Shown in pieces: positions 18,604-28,496 of a stretch of DNA of 64,000 nt. This stretch comes from Halothiobacillus diazotrophicus (lineage in GTDB: Bacteria > Pseudomonadota > Gammaproteobacteria > Halothiobacillales > Halothiobacillaceae), in NCBI RefSeq assembly GCF_001663815.1, contig NZ_CP016027.1:1116001-1180000 (forward strand), written 5' to 3'. Both the position numbers and the translations under genes were made by a program. Every line of letters begins with the position of its first letter. Position 1 is the first letter of the stretch. The notes under the pieces are model-generated. The model was not told where the DNA came from and ran no database searches. It saw nothing but the letters and a program-made list of their open reading frames with translations.

Positions 18604-18912
18604 ATGAATAAAGAACTTGCAGAGCAAATCCAGAGCGATCCGGATTTCCAGGCTCTGGTTCGCCACCGCACGCGAACCAACTGGATCATGGCCATCACGG
18701 TGATCGTGGTCTACTTCGCCTTCATATTAATGATCGCCTATTTCCCCAAAATGCTGGGCACGAAGATCGCCGCAGGGTCCGAAATTTCCGTGGGCATCGT
18801 GGCCGGGTTTCTGATCATCGTCTTCTCCTTCCTCATGACCGGATTGTACGTACGCAAGGCCAATGCGACCTACGATGCGTTGACCGCCCGCATCAAGGAG
18901 ACAGCACAATGA
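18604..18912 (+). CDS. yjcH: DUF485 inner membrane protein (YjcH-like)
   Basis: A 102-residue protein with two membrane segments ([20 protein letters not shown] and a second near [20 protein letters not shown]) separated by a short loop, as in the DUF485/YjcH family. The gene is almost always found immediately before actP, and here its TGA overlaps the actP ATG. It is thought to assist the acetate symporter but its mechanism is unknown. A good AGGAAG lies seven bases before the ATG. Confidence 0.9.
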   Translation: MNKELAEQIQSDPDFQALVRHRTRTNWIMAITVIVVYFAFILMIAYFPKMLGTKIAAGSEISVGIVAGFLIIVFSFLMTGLYVRKANATYDALTARIKETAQ

Positions 18913-20570
18913 AAAACCCAATGCTGATCCTTGCCGGCCTGGCCGCACTGTTGACCACATTCCTCTTCTCCACGGGCGCTCTGGCCGCCGACGCCGCCCA
19001 GAAATCCATCAATGCGCCGGCGGTCACGATGTTCGTGATCTTCGTCGCACTGACTCTGGTCGTGACCTACTGGGCCGCCAAGAAAACCCGTACGGCCAAG
19101 GACTTCTACGCTGCCGGCGGTAACATTACCGGCTTCCAGAACGGCCTCGCGCTGGCCGGTGACTACATGTCCGCCGCCTCGTTCCTCGGCATCGCCGCCC
19201 TCGTCTACGCCAATGGCTTCGACGGCCTGATCTACTCGATCGGCTTCCTGGTCGGCTGGCCCATCATGCTGTTCCTGCTGGCCGAAAAGCTGCGCAACCT
19301 CGGTAAGTACACCTTCGCCGACGTCGCTTCCTACCGGCTCTCGCAGGCCCCGATCCGTACGGTCGCCGCCATTTCCTCGCTGATCGTGGTCGCCATGTAC
19401 CTGATCGCTCAGATGGTCGGCGCCGGCAAGCTGATCCAGGTCCTGTTCGGCCTGCCCTACAGCTACGCGGTCGTGATCGTCGGCGTATTGATGATGGTCT
19501 ACGTCACACTCGGCGGCATGCTCGCCACCACCTGGGTACAGATCATCAAGGCCGTACTGCTGCTCTCCGGCGCCACCTTCATGGCGCTGGCCGTTTTGTA
19601 TGCATTCGGCTTCGACTTCAACGCCATGTTCAGCAAGGCGGTGGAAATCAGTCCGAAACATGAAGCGATCATGGCACCGGGCAGCCTGATCCACGACCCG
19701 ATTTCCGCGATCTCCCTGGGCCTTGCACTGATGTTCGGCGTGGCGGGCCTGCCGCACATCCTGATGCGTTTCTTCACCGTCAGCGATGCCAAGGAAGCGC
19801 GGAAATCCGTCTTCGTGGCCACCGGCTTCATCGGCTACTTCTACATCCTGACCTTCATCATCGGCTTCGGTGCGATCATCATGGTCTCCACCAACCCGGC
19901 CTATCTGGATGCGGCGCACAAGCTGATCGGCGGCAACAACATGGCCGCGATCCACCTGTCCCACGCCATCGGCGGTGACGTGTTCCTCGGCTTCATCTCG
20001 GCCGTCGCCTTCGCCACCATCCTCGCGGTGGTTTCCGGTCTGACGCTGGCCGGCGCCTCTGCGGTATCCCACGACCTCTATGCGAACGTGTTCCGTCACG
20101 GCCGCGTGGACGAGAAGACCGAAATGCGTGCCTCCCGCCTCGCCACGCTGGCGCTGGGCATCCTGGCCATCTTCCTGGGCATTGCCTTCGAAAAGCAGAA
20201 CATCGCCTTCATGGTGGGTCTGGCCTTCGCGGTTGCCGCGTCCGCCAACTTCCCTGTGCTGTTCCTGGCGCTGTACTGGAAAAAGCTCACCACGCGTGGC
20301 GCGGTGATGGGTGGCCTGGGTGGTCTACTGACCGCGATGGTTCTGGTAATCCTGTCCCAGAGCGTCTGGGTCGATGTCCTGGGCAACGCCTCCGCCATCA
20401 TGCCGTACAAGTACCCGGCCATCTTCTCCATGCCGGTGGCCTTCGTTCTGGCCTGGCTGTTCTCTGTCACCGACAACAGCCAGCGTGCCCAGGAAGAACG
20501 CGCGCGCTTCCACGCCCAGTACGTCCGTTCCGAGACCGGTATCGGCGCGGAAGGCGCCACCCGCCACTAA
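18909..20570 (+). CDS. actP: Cation/acetate symporter ActP
   Basis: A 553-residue sodium:solute symporter family protein that takes up acetate and related short acids, including possibly glycolate. The hallmark segment [20 protein letters not shown] is followed by [19 protein letters not shown], and about 13 membrane segments can be counted. The N-terminus ([21 protein letters not shown]) is a cleavable-type signal as in E. coli ActP. It is translationally coupled to the DUF485 gene and followed by two hairpins that close the operon. Acetaldehyde-derived acetate from ethanolamine could be one intracellular link, but the two loci are separate. Confidence 0.93.
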   Translation: MKNPMLILAGLAALLTTFLFSTGALAADAAQKSINAPAVTMFVIFVALTLVVTYWAAKKTRTAKDFYAAGGNITGFQNGLALAGDYMSAASFLGIAALVYANGFDGLIYSIGFLVGWPIMLFLLAEKLRNLGKYTFADVASYRLSQAPIRTVAAISSLIVVAMYLIAQMVGAGKLIQVLFGLPYSYAVVIVGVLMMVYVTLGGMLATTWVQIIKAVLLLSGATFMALAVLYAFGFDFNAMFSKAVEISPKHEAIMAPGSLIHDPISAISLGLALMFGVAGLPHILMRFFTVSDAKEARKSVFVATGFIGYFYILTFIIGFGAIIMVSTNPAYLDAAHKLIGGNNMAAIHLSHAIGGDVFLGFISAVAFATILAVVSGLTLAGASAVSHDLYANVFRHGRVDEKTEMRASRLATLALGILAIFLGIAFEKQNIAFMVGLAFAVAASANFPVLFLALYWKKLTTRGAVMGGLGGLLTAMVLVILSQSVWVDVLGNASAIMPYKYPAIFSMPVAFVLAWLFSVTDNSQRAQEERARFHAQYVRSETGIGAEGATRH

Positions 20571-20580
20571 CGGGAACCGC

Positions 20581-20643
20581 TGCCGAGGTGTACCTCGGCA
20601 TCATGACCCGATCGACCAATGCCCGCGCCTGCGGGCATTTTTT
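20581..20643 (+). terminator. Double hairpin ending the actP operon
   Basis: Ten bases after the actP stop, TGCCGAGGT and ACCTCGGCA (20581-20600) form a 9-bp perfect stem with a minimal loop. Eighteen bases on, ATGCCCGC and GCGGGCAT (20619-20638) form an 8-bp stem with a 4-base loop followed by TTTTT, a classical intrinsic terminator. The first hairpin probably protects the 3' end. Confidence 0.88.
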
Positions 20644-20843
20644 ATGTCCGTCATGCCACCAACTACCGCTTTTAATCGCCAGCCCCCGTAGCCAAACCAC
20701 CCTAACGGCATACCTCGGACCGCACGGGAATACGCTTTTAGATTCCCCAACGCCCTACCTAGGTCGTACAATCGAGCGAACTGCGCGCTGGACGTCGCGT
20801 ATCCGGTCAGCAGCACAGACCGTCACCCCCCAATTCAGGACGA

Positions 20844-22493
20844 ATGCCCCGCATGAAGTTGCCCCGATACGCCAACACACTGGTCGCCCGCCTGATCGGC
20901 TTCGGGATATTCCTGGTACTCCTTGGCACGGTCGGTCGGTATTTCATTCTGGTCGGTTACATTCGTGACAACCTGATCGAGATTTCATCCGCCCAACAAA
21001 CAACCCTGGCGCACGCGGCAGCCCAGGACATCAACGAACGACTCACCGAGCGGCTCAGTTACCTGAACAGACTGGCGGCCGCACTTCCCCGTGATCGGCT
21101 GAAAAATCCCGAACAATTACACGCCTGGCTTCAGGATCACGCAAAACTCCAGTCGCTGTTTTCCCTAGGCATCATGATAGCCGACCCACAAGGAACGGTA
21201 CTGACGGATTACCCCGCGATTCCCGGGCGAACGGGCCGCTCCCTCGCCAGAAACCCCGATTTTGCCCACCTGCTTGCCGGGAACGCCGGCGTGGGCGCGC
21301 CCATGATCGGTCAGTTGACGCGGGAGCCGCTGATCCCCATGGGCGTTACCGTCCACAATGCCCAGGGACAAGTTCAGGCCGTCCTGATCGGCATCAGCGC
21401 ATTGGCCGCACCGCATTTCCTGAGTTTTCTGGAAGAAGGGCGACAGGCGTCATCAAGCACATTTCTGCTGGTTTCGCCCAAGGACAAGCTCATGATGGAT
21501 TTCAGTGGGCCCGTACCCACGCTTCAACCCTTGCCTTCGCCCGGTATCGCCAACACCTTGCTGGAACGTGCTGTAACGGGCTTTCGCGGCAGTGGCATCA
21601 CCCGAAATCCCCGAGGCATCGAAGAGATCGCAGCAGTTGCCGACATCCCCAGCATGGGCTGGTTCGTGATGGCTTCCGTGCCCGCCTCGGTAGCATTGGC
21701 CGCGGTCGAGGAAACAAAATCCTACCTGCTCTGGCATCTGTTGCTTTTGCTCGCCATCGGCCTGCCCGCCATCGGCCTGTTCGTCACCTGGGTACTGCGC
21801 CCCCTGTTTCTTGCGGCGGAAAAGGCCGAAAAAATGGCCCGCGGCGAGATTCCGCTCGAGCCCCTGCCCGTCGTCCGCGCGGACGAAGTCGGCCACCTGA
21901 CCGGTGCGTTCAATCGATTGCTGAACAAATTGGCCCAGAGTCAGGCCGAATTGCAGCACATGGCCTATCACGACACACTGACAGGCTTGGCGAATCGCAG
22001 CCTGCTCGTGGACCGCCTGGGGTTGGCGCTGGCGGGGGCCAATCGTCATGACACGCGACTGGCCGTACTGTTCATGGATCTGGACGGATTCAAGATCATC
22101 AACGACACAATGGGGCACGAGGCGGGCGATGCCGTCCTCCGGACGGTAGCCCAGCGCCTGTCGTCGGTGGTTCGCCAGGTCGATACGCTGGCGCGCATCG
22201 GCGGCGACGAGTTCGTGTTACTGGCCGTGGATCTGCCGCACGAACCGGACGATTGCGCGGAGCGCATCGCGCGCAAATGCATCAACGCCGTCACGACCCC
22301 CTTGCGCATTCGTGAAATCGAATGCCGACTGGGAATATCGATCGGCATCGCACTCTGTTGCGGCGACTGCCAACCTGAGCGCATTCTTGCCGAAGCGGAC
22401 AAGGCCATGTACCAGGCGAAGCAGCAGGGGAACGGCAGTTATCGGATCATCTCGTCCTGCACCGAACACCACATGTTGGCATTGGAACACTGA
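20844..22493 (+). CDS. Membrane diguanylate cyclase (Cache-type sensor, HAMP, GGDEF)
   Basis: A 549-residue protein with two membrane segments (LVARLIGFGIFLVLLGTVGR near the start; LLWHLLLLLAIGLPAIGLFV near residue 300) bounding a periplasmic region of about 260 residues of Cache type. A HAMP linker (LRPLFLAAEKAEKMARGEIP) and a GGDEF domain follow. GGDEF is intact (TLARIGGDEFVLL), and RQVD forms an inhibitory site, so it should make cyclic-di-GMP under product feedback. ATG 20844 is used; ATG 20853 is possible. It is not in an obvious operon. The ligand is unknown. Confidence 0.9.
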   Translation: MPRMKLPRYANTLVARLIGFGIFLVLLGTVGRYFILVGYIRDNLIEISSAQQTTLAHAAAQDINERLTERLSYLNRLAAALPRDRLKNPEQLHAWLQDHAKLQSLFSLGIMIADPQGTVLTDYPAIPGRTGRSLARNPDFAHLLAGNAGVGAPMIGQLTREPLIPMGVTVHNAQGQVQAVLIGISALAAPHFLSFLEEGRQASSSTFLLVSPKDKLMMDFSGPVPTLQPLPSPGIANTLLERAVTGFRGSGITRNPRGIEEIAAVADIPSMGWFVMASVPASVALAAVEETKSYLLWHLLLLLAIGLPAIGLFVTWVLRPLFLAAEKAEKMARGEIPLEPLPVVRADEVGHLTGAFNRLLNKLAQSQAELQHMAYHDTLTGLANRSLLVDRLGLALAGANRHDTRLAVLFMDLDGFKIINDTMGHEAGDAVLRTVAQRLSSVVRQVDTLARIGGDEFVLLAVDLPHEPDDCAERIARKCINAVTTPLRIREIECRLGISIGIALCCGDCQPERILAEADKAMYQAKQQGNGSYRIISSCTEHHMLALEH

Positions 22494-22546
22494 AGCAGCC
22501 CTTCGGAATGACGGCTAGCCGTGTTTCCTGCCTGGACGTGGCCTTC

Positions 22547-24535
22547 TCAGGGTTTCGCCCGATAAAACGTGATCGGCACAGCCTGAACCTCGCTTTGCAT
22601 CGTCTGTTCAAGGGCCTTCGCGCGCGCCTGCGCCACCCCGCGCTTGAGCTTGCCGACCACATGCATCTCGCAGGGTTTGCAGTCGAACACCAGCTTCAAC
22701 CGTTCGCTGCCATTGACGAGTTCGAGGGGTTCGGCCTTGATCGTCCCGTGCACGCCGGTCACGCCCCGCGTCTGCTTGGGACAGAGGCTCAACGAGAAGC
22801 GCACGCAGTGCTTGGTGATCATCAGACTCACCTCGCCCGCTTCCTCATGAGCCTCGAAGGCCGCATCGATCAGCTTCACGCCGTGTTTCGCGTAAAAATC
22901 GCGCGCCTTGTGGTTGAAGACGTTGGCAAGGTAGCTGAGGGTTTCCTCGGGGTACGGCACCGGTGGTTCGACCGGCACCGCGCGCGGCAGGCGTTGCAGG
23001 GCTTCTGCCCGGGCGGTTTCAAGGGCCTCGATGCCGGCACGGCGCAGGTTGTTGACGACCGAAGCCGGGACGAACCAGGGCTGGGACAGGTTCAGGTCGA
23101 TGTCGACGGGCGTAAAGATCGTCGTACCGAGCTTGCCCAGGTTCTCCCGCAGGCTGGCTTCGGCGCGCGCGGCGTCCTTGGCCGGTTCCTTGGCCATGGC
23201 GAGCGGTACCGTCGCCGTGCAGCCGTCCTCGTCGGTCAGGGTCAGCGCCAGGCCATCAGGGGTGTCTGCCAGTCGCAACCGAACGTCGATGCGGCGCTCG
23301 GCGGATTTCTTGTCCATGAGCCGTTGCCAATTCATGTCGCGGTTGCGGTTGAGTTCGGTACCGACTTTCAGGTGACGCAGTTCGGCAATCGGATCCTTCG
23401 GCACGACGCGCCAGCGGCCCGCGCCATTCACGGGGCTCAGCTTTTCGGCGGTATTGATCGCCATGCCGACGAGTTCCTTGTGCAGGTCGAAGTAGCACAG
23501 GCCATCGCCGTTGTTGAGCGACGTATCGGCATCGGTTTCGATTTCGACCGAGTCCTTGTTGATCTTGGTCACCCAGCCAATATGGCGACCGGGGTTCTTG
23601 GGCGAGTCGAAGGCGCCGATGTCGATCTGGCGCCCCTGCACGAAGTAATCGGTGGCGTCGCGGTTGAAGTTCTGCGCCGGATCGGGCGTGAAGTTGAACG
23701 TACTGTGCCCGCTGGACGTGCGACTCAACTCGGGGCGCTGCTCGAGAATGCCATCCAGCAACTGACGGTAATGGGCGGTGATGTTCTTCACGTAGCCCAT
23801 GTCCTTGTATCGGCCTTCGATCTTGAAGCTCTGGATGCCGGCCTCGATCAGTGCAGCCAGATTGGCGCTCTGATCGTTGTCCTTCATCGATAGCACGTGC
23901 TTGTCGTGGGCGATGATCCGGCCCTGAGCATCCCGGACCTCGTACGGCAGGCGGCAGGCCTGGTTGCACTCGCCCCGGTTGGCGCTGCGCCCGGTGTGCG
24001 CCTCGGAAATGAAGCACTGCCCCGAATAGGCGACGCAAAGTGCGCCATGGATGAAGAATTCCAGCGGGACGGTGGTCGCCGCCCGCACGGCCCGGATCTG
24101 TTCCAGGGTCAGCTCCCGGGCCAGAACGAGTTGCGACAACCCCGCATCCTGGAGAAAGCGCGCCTTGACCGGCGTGCGGATGTCGCACTGGGTGCTGGCA
24201 TGCAGTTGGATCGGCGGCAGGTCGAGTTCCAGCAACCCCATGTCCTGGATGATCAGCGAATCGACGCCGACCTCGTAGAGCTGGTAGGCGAGCTTGCGTG
24301 CCGGTTCCAGCTCGTCGTCGCGCAGGATGGTGTTGAGCGTGACATGGATCCGCGCATGGAAACGGTGCGCATAATCGACCAGCCGGGCGATATCTGCCAC
24401 GTCGTTGTCGGCACTCTTGCGTGCGCCGAAACCGGGACCGCCGATATACACCGCATCGGCGCCGTGATTGATGGCCTCGATCCCGATATCGGCATCGCGG
24501 GCCGGGGCAAGTAGTTCCAGTTGGTTCGGCCCCAT
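22547..24535 (-). CDS. rlhA: U32-family 23S rRNA C2501 hydroxylase RlhA-like
   Basis: A 662-residue protein matching the length and layout of E. coli RlhA (YdcP): an N-terminal peptidase U32 TIM barrel (LELLAPARDADIGIEAINHG, then FIHGALCVAYSGQCFISEAHTG) with the cluster of cysteines around RSANRGECNQACRLPY, and a long C-terminal region specific to the larger members. RlhA hydroxylates C2501 of 23S rRNA with prephenate as a cofactor precursor. It starts four bases after the stop of yadH, so it is the last gene of a yadG-yadH-rlhA unit. A role in tRNA 5-hydroxyuridine synthesis (TrhP) is the main alternative, but TrhP is shorter. Confidence 0.85.
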   Translation of the reverse strand: MGPNQLELLAPARDADIGIEAINHGADAVYIGGPGFGARKSADNDVADIARLVDYAHRFHARIHVTLNTILRDDELEPARKLAYQLYEVGVDSLIIQDMGLLELDLPPIQLHASTQCDIRTPVKARFLQDAGLSQLVLARELTLEQIRAVRAATTVPLEFFIHGALCVAYSGQCFISEAHTGRSANRGECNQACRLPYEVRDAQGRIIAHDKHVLSMKDNDQSANLAALIEAGIQSFKIEGRYKDMGYVKNITAHYRQLLDGILEQRPELSRTSSGHSTFNFTPDPAQNFNRDATDYFVQGRQIDIGAFDSPKNPGRHIGWVTKINKDSVEIETDADTSLNNGDGLCYFDLHKELVGMAINTAEKLSPVNGAGRWRVVPKDPIAELRHLKVGTELNRNRDMNWQRLMDKKSAERRIDVRLRLADTPDGLALTLTDEDGCTATVPLAMAKEPAKDAARAEASLRENLGKLGTTIFTPVDIDLNLSQPWFVPASVVNNLRRAGIEALETARAEALQRLPRAVPVEPPVPYPEETLSYLANVFNHKARDFYAKHGVKLIDAAFEAHEEAGEVSLMITKHCVRFSLSLCPKQTRGVTGVHGTIKAEPLELVNGSERLKLVFDCKPCEMHVVGKLKRGVAQARAKALEQTMQSEVQAVPITFYRAKP

Positions 24536-24539
24536 GATC

Positions 24540-25361
24540 CTACCCGCGCATCCCGATGCCGCGATGGAACAGCCGCAGCGTGAACGCGAACAGCAGCACG
24601 ATGCTGACGATCAGGATCAGGTAAGTCGTGTAGATCGGCACGTCGGAAATGCCGAGCATGGCGTAACGGAAGCCGTTGATGATGTAGAGCACCGGATTGA
24701 ACATCGACACGCTCTGCCAGAACGGCGGCAGCATGTGGATCGAGTAGAACACCCCGCCGAGATAAGTCAGCGGCGTCAGCACGAAGGTGGGCACGATCGA
24801 GATATGGTCGAAGCTGTTGGCGTAGATGGCGTTGATCAACCCGCCCAGCGCGAAGAGCATGGAGGTCAGCATCGCCACCCCAAGCAGTGCCAGCAGGCTA
24901 TGCACGTTCAACTCGGCGAAGAACACGGCCACCACCGTCACGGCGGCGCCAACCGCCAATCCACGTGCCATGCCGCCCGCCAGATAGCCGACGATGATCA
25001 GCCAATGGGGCATGGGCGACACCAGCAGTTCCTCGATATGGCGGGCGAACTTAGCACCGTAGAACGACGATACGACGTTCGCGTAGCTCTGGGTGATCAC
25101 CGACATCAGGATCAGGCCCGGCACCAGATAGTTGATGTAGGGCACGCCGTCGATTTCCCCGACGCGCGGGCCGATCAGGTGGCCGAACACGATGAAATAC
25201 AGGGAAGTCATGATCATCGGCGGCAGGATGGTCTGCACCCAGATCCTTCCGAAGCGCAGCACTTCCCGAACCAGCAGGGTGTAGAAGGCATTGAAGGTCT
25301 GCCGCAGGCTCAGGCCGTTCTGGGCGTCGCTGGGCGTGGTGTGTTCGATATGAGTACTCAT
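24540..25361 (-). CDS. yadH: ABC-2 type transporter permease (YadH-like)
   Basis: A 273-residue permease with six membrane segments and the ABC-2 pattern (FGRIWVQTILPPMIMTSLYF near the start; PLTYLGGVFYSIHMLPPFWQ near residue 205). It overlaps the ATPase gene by an ATGA and is followed closely by rlhA. The pair corresponds to E. coli YadGH, an exporter whose substrate is not established. It acts in the inner membrane as a dimer with the ATPase. Confidence 0.9.
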   Translation of the reverse strand: MSTHIEHTTPSDAQNGLSLRQTFNAFYTLLVREVLRFGRIWVQTILPPMIMTSLYFIVFGHLIGPRVGEIDGVPYINYLVPGLILMSVITQSYANVVSSFYGAKFARHIEELLVSPMPHWLIIVGYLAGGMARGLAVGAAVTVVAVFFAELNVHSLLALLGVAMLTSMLFALGGLINAIYANSFDHISIVPTFVLTPLTYLGGVFYSIHMLPPFWQSVSMFNPVLYIINGFRYAMLGISDVPIYTTYLILIVSIVLLFAFTLRLFHRGIGMRG

Positions 25362-26287
25362 TGCTCGGCCTCGTTGCTGCTTTGCACCAGTTTCAGGAAG
25401 AGCTCTTCCAGCCGGTTGGTCTTGTTCTTCATCCGCGCCACGTTGATGCCATGGCCCCGCAGCACGTCGAAGACCTCCGACAGCGATTGCTCCTTGGCCA
25501 GATCCACCTCGATCACGTCCGCCTCCGTCAGGCGGGCGCTGATGGCCGGCAGGGCCGGCAACGATTCGACGGTCTGGTCGCAGTACAGCACGAAGGTTTC
25601 CTGGGAAAGGTTATCCAGCAGATCCCGCATGTTGGTGTTTTCGATGATCCGCCCCTCGTTGATGATGGCGATGTTGCGGCAGAGCTGCTCCGCCTCCTCG
25701 AGATAATGGGTCGTCAGGATGATCGTGGTACCGGCCTTGTTGATCTCGGTCAGGAACTGCCACATGCCGCGGCGCAATTCGATGTCCACACCCGCCGTCG
25801 GTTCGTCGAGAATCAGCAGACGCGGCTCGTGCACCAGGGCCCGCGCAATCATCAGGCGGCGCTTCATGCCGCCGGACAACTGCCGAGACATGGATTTGCG
25901 CTTTTCCCACAGACCGAGTTCCTTCAGCAGATGGTCGCTGCGCGACCGGGCCGCCTTGCGCGTCATGCCGTAAAACCCGCCCTGGTTGATCACCACTTCC
26001 TCAACGGGTTCGAACTGGTTGAAGTTGAATTCCTGCGGCACGATGCCGATCTGCGACTTGACCCAGGCACGATCCGTATCGAGATCGCGACCAAAGACGC
26101 GCACCACGCCCCGGGACTTGTTCACGAGGGACGACAGCACGCCGATCGTTGTCGATTTCCCGGCCCCGTTGGGGCCCAGCAGGGCGAAGAAATCGCCGGG
26201 CTGGATGACAAGATCGATGCCCTTCAATGCTTCGGCACCACTATCGTAGGTTTTGAACAGGTTATGAATTTCAACGGCAGGCGTCAT
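25358..26287 (-). CDS. yadG: ABC transporter ATP-binding protein (YadG-like)
   Basis: A 309-residue ATPase. Walker A (GPNGAGKST), signature (QLSGGMKRRLMIARAL), Walker B (LLILDEPTAGVD) and the switch histidine (LTTHYLEEAEQL) are all intact. The C-terminal 80 residues form a variable regulatory tail. It is the first gene of the yadG-yadH-rlhA unit; the TRIC-type gene upstream on the same strand ends only 36 bases before it, so it could be cotranscribed. Confidence 0.92.
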   Translation of the reverse strand: MTPAVEIHNLFKTYDSGAEALKGIDLVIQPGDFFALLGPNGAGKSTTIGVLSSLVNKSRGVVRVFGRDLDTDRAWVKSQIGIVPQEFNFNQFEPVEEVVINQGGFYGMTRKAARSRSDHLLKELGLWEKRKSMSRQLSGGMKRRLMIARALVHEPRLLILDEPTAGVDIELRRGMWQFLTEINKAGTTIILTTHYLEEAEQLCRNIAIINEGRIIENTNMRDLLDNLSQETFVLYCDQTVESLPALPAISARLTEADVIEVDLAKEQSLSEVFDVLRGHGINVARMKNKTNRLEELFLKLVQSSNEAEQ

Positions 26288-26323
26288 GAATATTCGGCTC
26301 TTGTTTGAATGGAACGACCCGGC

Positions 26324-26938
26324 TCAGGAAGCACGGGCGGCAGGCAGGTGCCAATGGTAGACGATCCCCAACCCACGGATGATCAGTGCGGCGACGAATC
26401 CGACGATCAGGGCCCAGATCGGCTGATGCAGCACGACGGCCAACAAAACATAGACCACGCCGCCGATCAGCGCCGCGCTGGCATAGATTTCCCGGTGCAG
26501 CAGCAGCGGCGGCTCGCCCGCCAGTACATCGCGGATTAACCCGCCGAACGCGGCCGTCATCATGCCCATGATGATCGCGATGAACGGGCTCGTCCCGCTC
26601 GTCAGGGCGATCTGAACCCCAAGCACGCTGAAGGCAGCCAGTCCCACGGCATCGGCCCAGAGCAGCCAGCTCAGCCGGCGATGCACGTGACGCAGCAGAT
26701 AGAACGTCGCCAGCGCCGTGACTACGCAGATGACGATGTACTCCCAGTGCACGATCCAGAACACCGGTCGGCCCAGCAGCAGATCGCGCAGGGTGCCGCC
26801 GCCGATGCCCGTCACCGTCGCCAGGATGGAAAACCCCATCCAGTCCATGGACTTGCGCGCCGCAACAAGCGCACCACTGATGGCGAACACCACCGTGCCG
26901 AAAAAATCGAGGCCGCGCAGCATATCCGCGATGATCAA
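26324..26938 (-). CDS. TRIC-family cation channel / UPF0126 membrane protein
   Basis: A 204-residue protein with seven membrane segments and an internal repeat: both halves contain a glycine-rich loop, GIGGGTLRDLLLG and AAFGGLIRDVLAG. This duplication defines the UPF0126 (YicG/TRIC) family of potassium-selective channels. The TTG start at 26938 is kept because AAGGA lies eight bases upstream; ATG 26923 would lose five residues. It lies upstream of yadG on the same strand and diverges from hemN. Confidence 0.88.
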   Translation of the reverse strand: MIIADMLRGLDFFGTVVFAISGALVAARKSMDWMGFSILATVTGIGGGTLRDLLLGRPVFWIVHWEYIVICVVTALATFYLLRHVHRRLSWLLWADAVGLAAFSVLGVQIALTSGTSPFIAIIMGMMTAAFGGLIRDVLAGEPPLLLHREIYASAALIGGVVYVLLAVVLHQPIWALIVGFVAALIIRGLGIVYHWHLPAARAS

Positions 26939-27079
26939 GGCTCGGATCCTTATGAGAAATGGGCAAATCCGAGTAAAAAACTCGGGCGAAGGAAAAAAGT
27001 GAGTCTGCTATTGTATGCGAATGTACGACCGAACATGGAGCCGGCGTTCGCCCCGGACGATGTTTTTACGAGAATGCCC

Positions 27080-28495
27080 ATGAGCACCGCCGATACCCCG
27101 ACGCCAACCCGCCCCGCCGATGCCAGGCTGTTCGATCCCGACCTGATCCGCCGCTACGACAAGTCCGGCCCGCGCTATACCTCCTACCCGACGGCAGTCC
27201 AGTTCCACGACGAATTCGGCGAAGCGCAGTATCGGGCCGCCGCCCGGCGCTCCAACGCCGTCGGGGGGCCGCTGTCGCTCTATCTGCACGTCCCCTTCTG
27301 CGACACGGTCTGCTACTACTGCGCCTGCAACAAGGTCGTGACCAAGGATCGCAGCCGTGCTCAGCCCTATGTCGACGACGTCATTCGCGAACTCGCGCTG
27401 CAGGCGCCCCTGTTCGATGCCGGTCGTCCTGTCGACCAACTGCACTGGGGCGGCGGCACGCCCACCTTCCTGTCCGAAGAACAGATGCGGGCGATCATGC
27501 AGGCCACCGGCCGGCATTTCGAACTGAAGACCGACGACACGGGCGAATACTCCATCGAGATCGATCCCCGGGAAGCCGATGCCCACACGATCGCCGTCCT
27601 GCGCGAACTGGGCTTCAACCGCATCAGTCTCGGCGTTCAGGATTTCGATCCGACGGTACAAAAGGCCGTCAATCGCATCCAGAGTCTGGCCGAAACGCGT
27701 GCCGTGGTGGATGCGGCACGTGCCGAAGCCTTCCACGGCGTCAGTCTCGACCTGATCTACGGCCTGCCCTTCCAGAGCCGCGATTCCTTCCTGCGGACCC
27801 TGGACACGGTGATCGACATGGCCCCGGACCGCCTGTCGATTTTCAACTATGCCCACCTGCCGACCCGCTTCAAGCCGCAGCGCCGGATCAATACCGAGGA
27901 TCTGCCCTCCGCCGCAGAAAAGCTCGCCATCCTCGGCGGCAGCATCGAACGCCTGCAAGAGGCGGGGTACGTCCTGATCGGGATGGACCATTTCGCCCGC
28001 CCCGACGATCCCCTGGCAATCGCCCAGCGCAACGGCACCCTGCATCGCAATTTCCAGGGCTACTCCACCCATGCCGAGTGCGACATGGTTGCCGTGGGCG
28101 TTTCCGCCATCAGCCAGGTCGGCGACGCCTTCAGCCAGAACACCAAGGATCTCGAGGTCTACCACGAGGCCGTCAGCGCCGGGCGGCTGCCCATCGAGCG
28201 CGGCTATGTGCTGACGCCCGAAGATCATATCCGCCGTTTCGTCATCGTCTCGCTGATCAGTCATTTCCAACTGGATTTCGACGCCGTGACCCAACGCTTC
28301 GGCATTGACGTACCCAGCCATTTCGCCACGGCACTGGCGCAGTTGCTGCCGATGGCGGACGACGGTCTGGTGCGGCTGAGCCCGAACCGCATCGAGGTTC
28401 TGCCCCGGGGTCGGCTGCTGATCCGCAACATCTGCATGGCCTTCGACGAATACCTGAACCCCGAAGGCCTGCAGCGCTTCTCGCGCGTCATCTGA
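27080..28495 (+). CDS. hemN: Oxygen-independent coproporphyrinogen III oxidase
   Basis: A 471-residue radical SAM enzyme that decarboxylates coproporphyrinogen III to protoporphyrinogen IX without oxygen. The cluster-binding CxxxCxxC appears as CDTVCYYCAC, preceded by LYLHVPFCDT; the N-terminal RYDKSGPRYTSYPTA is specific to true HemN rather than HemW. ATG 27080 is chosen with an upstream AGA-rich stretch; ATG 27074 adds two residues. The frame stays open far upstream, overlapping the divergent TRIC gene, but that part is not protein-like. A GTPase gene starts one base after the stop. Confidence 0.93.
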   Translation: MSTADTPTPTRPADARLFDPDLIRRYDKSGPRYTSYPTAVQFHDEFGEAQYRAAARRSNAVGGPLSLYLHVPFCDTVCYYCACNKVVTKDRSRAQPYVDDVIRELALQAPLFDAGRPVDQLHWGGGTPTFLSEEQMRAIMQATGRHFELKTDDTGEYSIEIDPREADAHTIAVLRELGFNRISLGVQDFDPTVQKAVNRIQSLAETRAVVDAARAEAFHGVSLDLIYGLPFQSRDSFLRTLDTVIDMAPDRLSIFNYAHLPTRFKPQRRINTEDLPSAAEKLAILGGSIERLQEAGYVLIGMDHFARPDDPLAIAQRNGTLHRNFQGYSTHAECDMVAVGVSAISQVGDAFSQNTKDLEVYHEAVSAGRLPIERGYVLTPEDHIRRFVIVSLISHFQLDFDAVTQRFGIDVPSHFATALAQLLPMADDGLVRLSPNRIEVLPRGRLLIRNICMAFDEYLNPEGLQRFSRVI

Positions 28496-28496
28496 G

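Noticed and set aside
26939-27079. FNR box before hemN
   Set aside because: No TTGAT-N4-ATCAA-like palindrome is present; a single ATCAA at 26934 is not enough.
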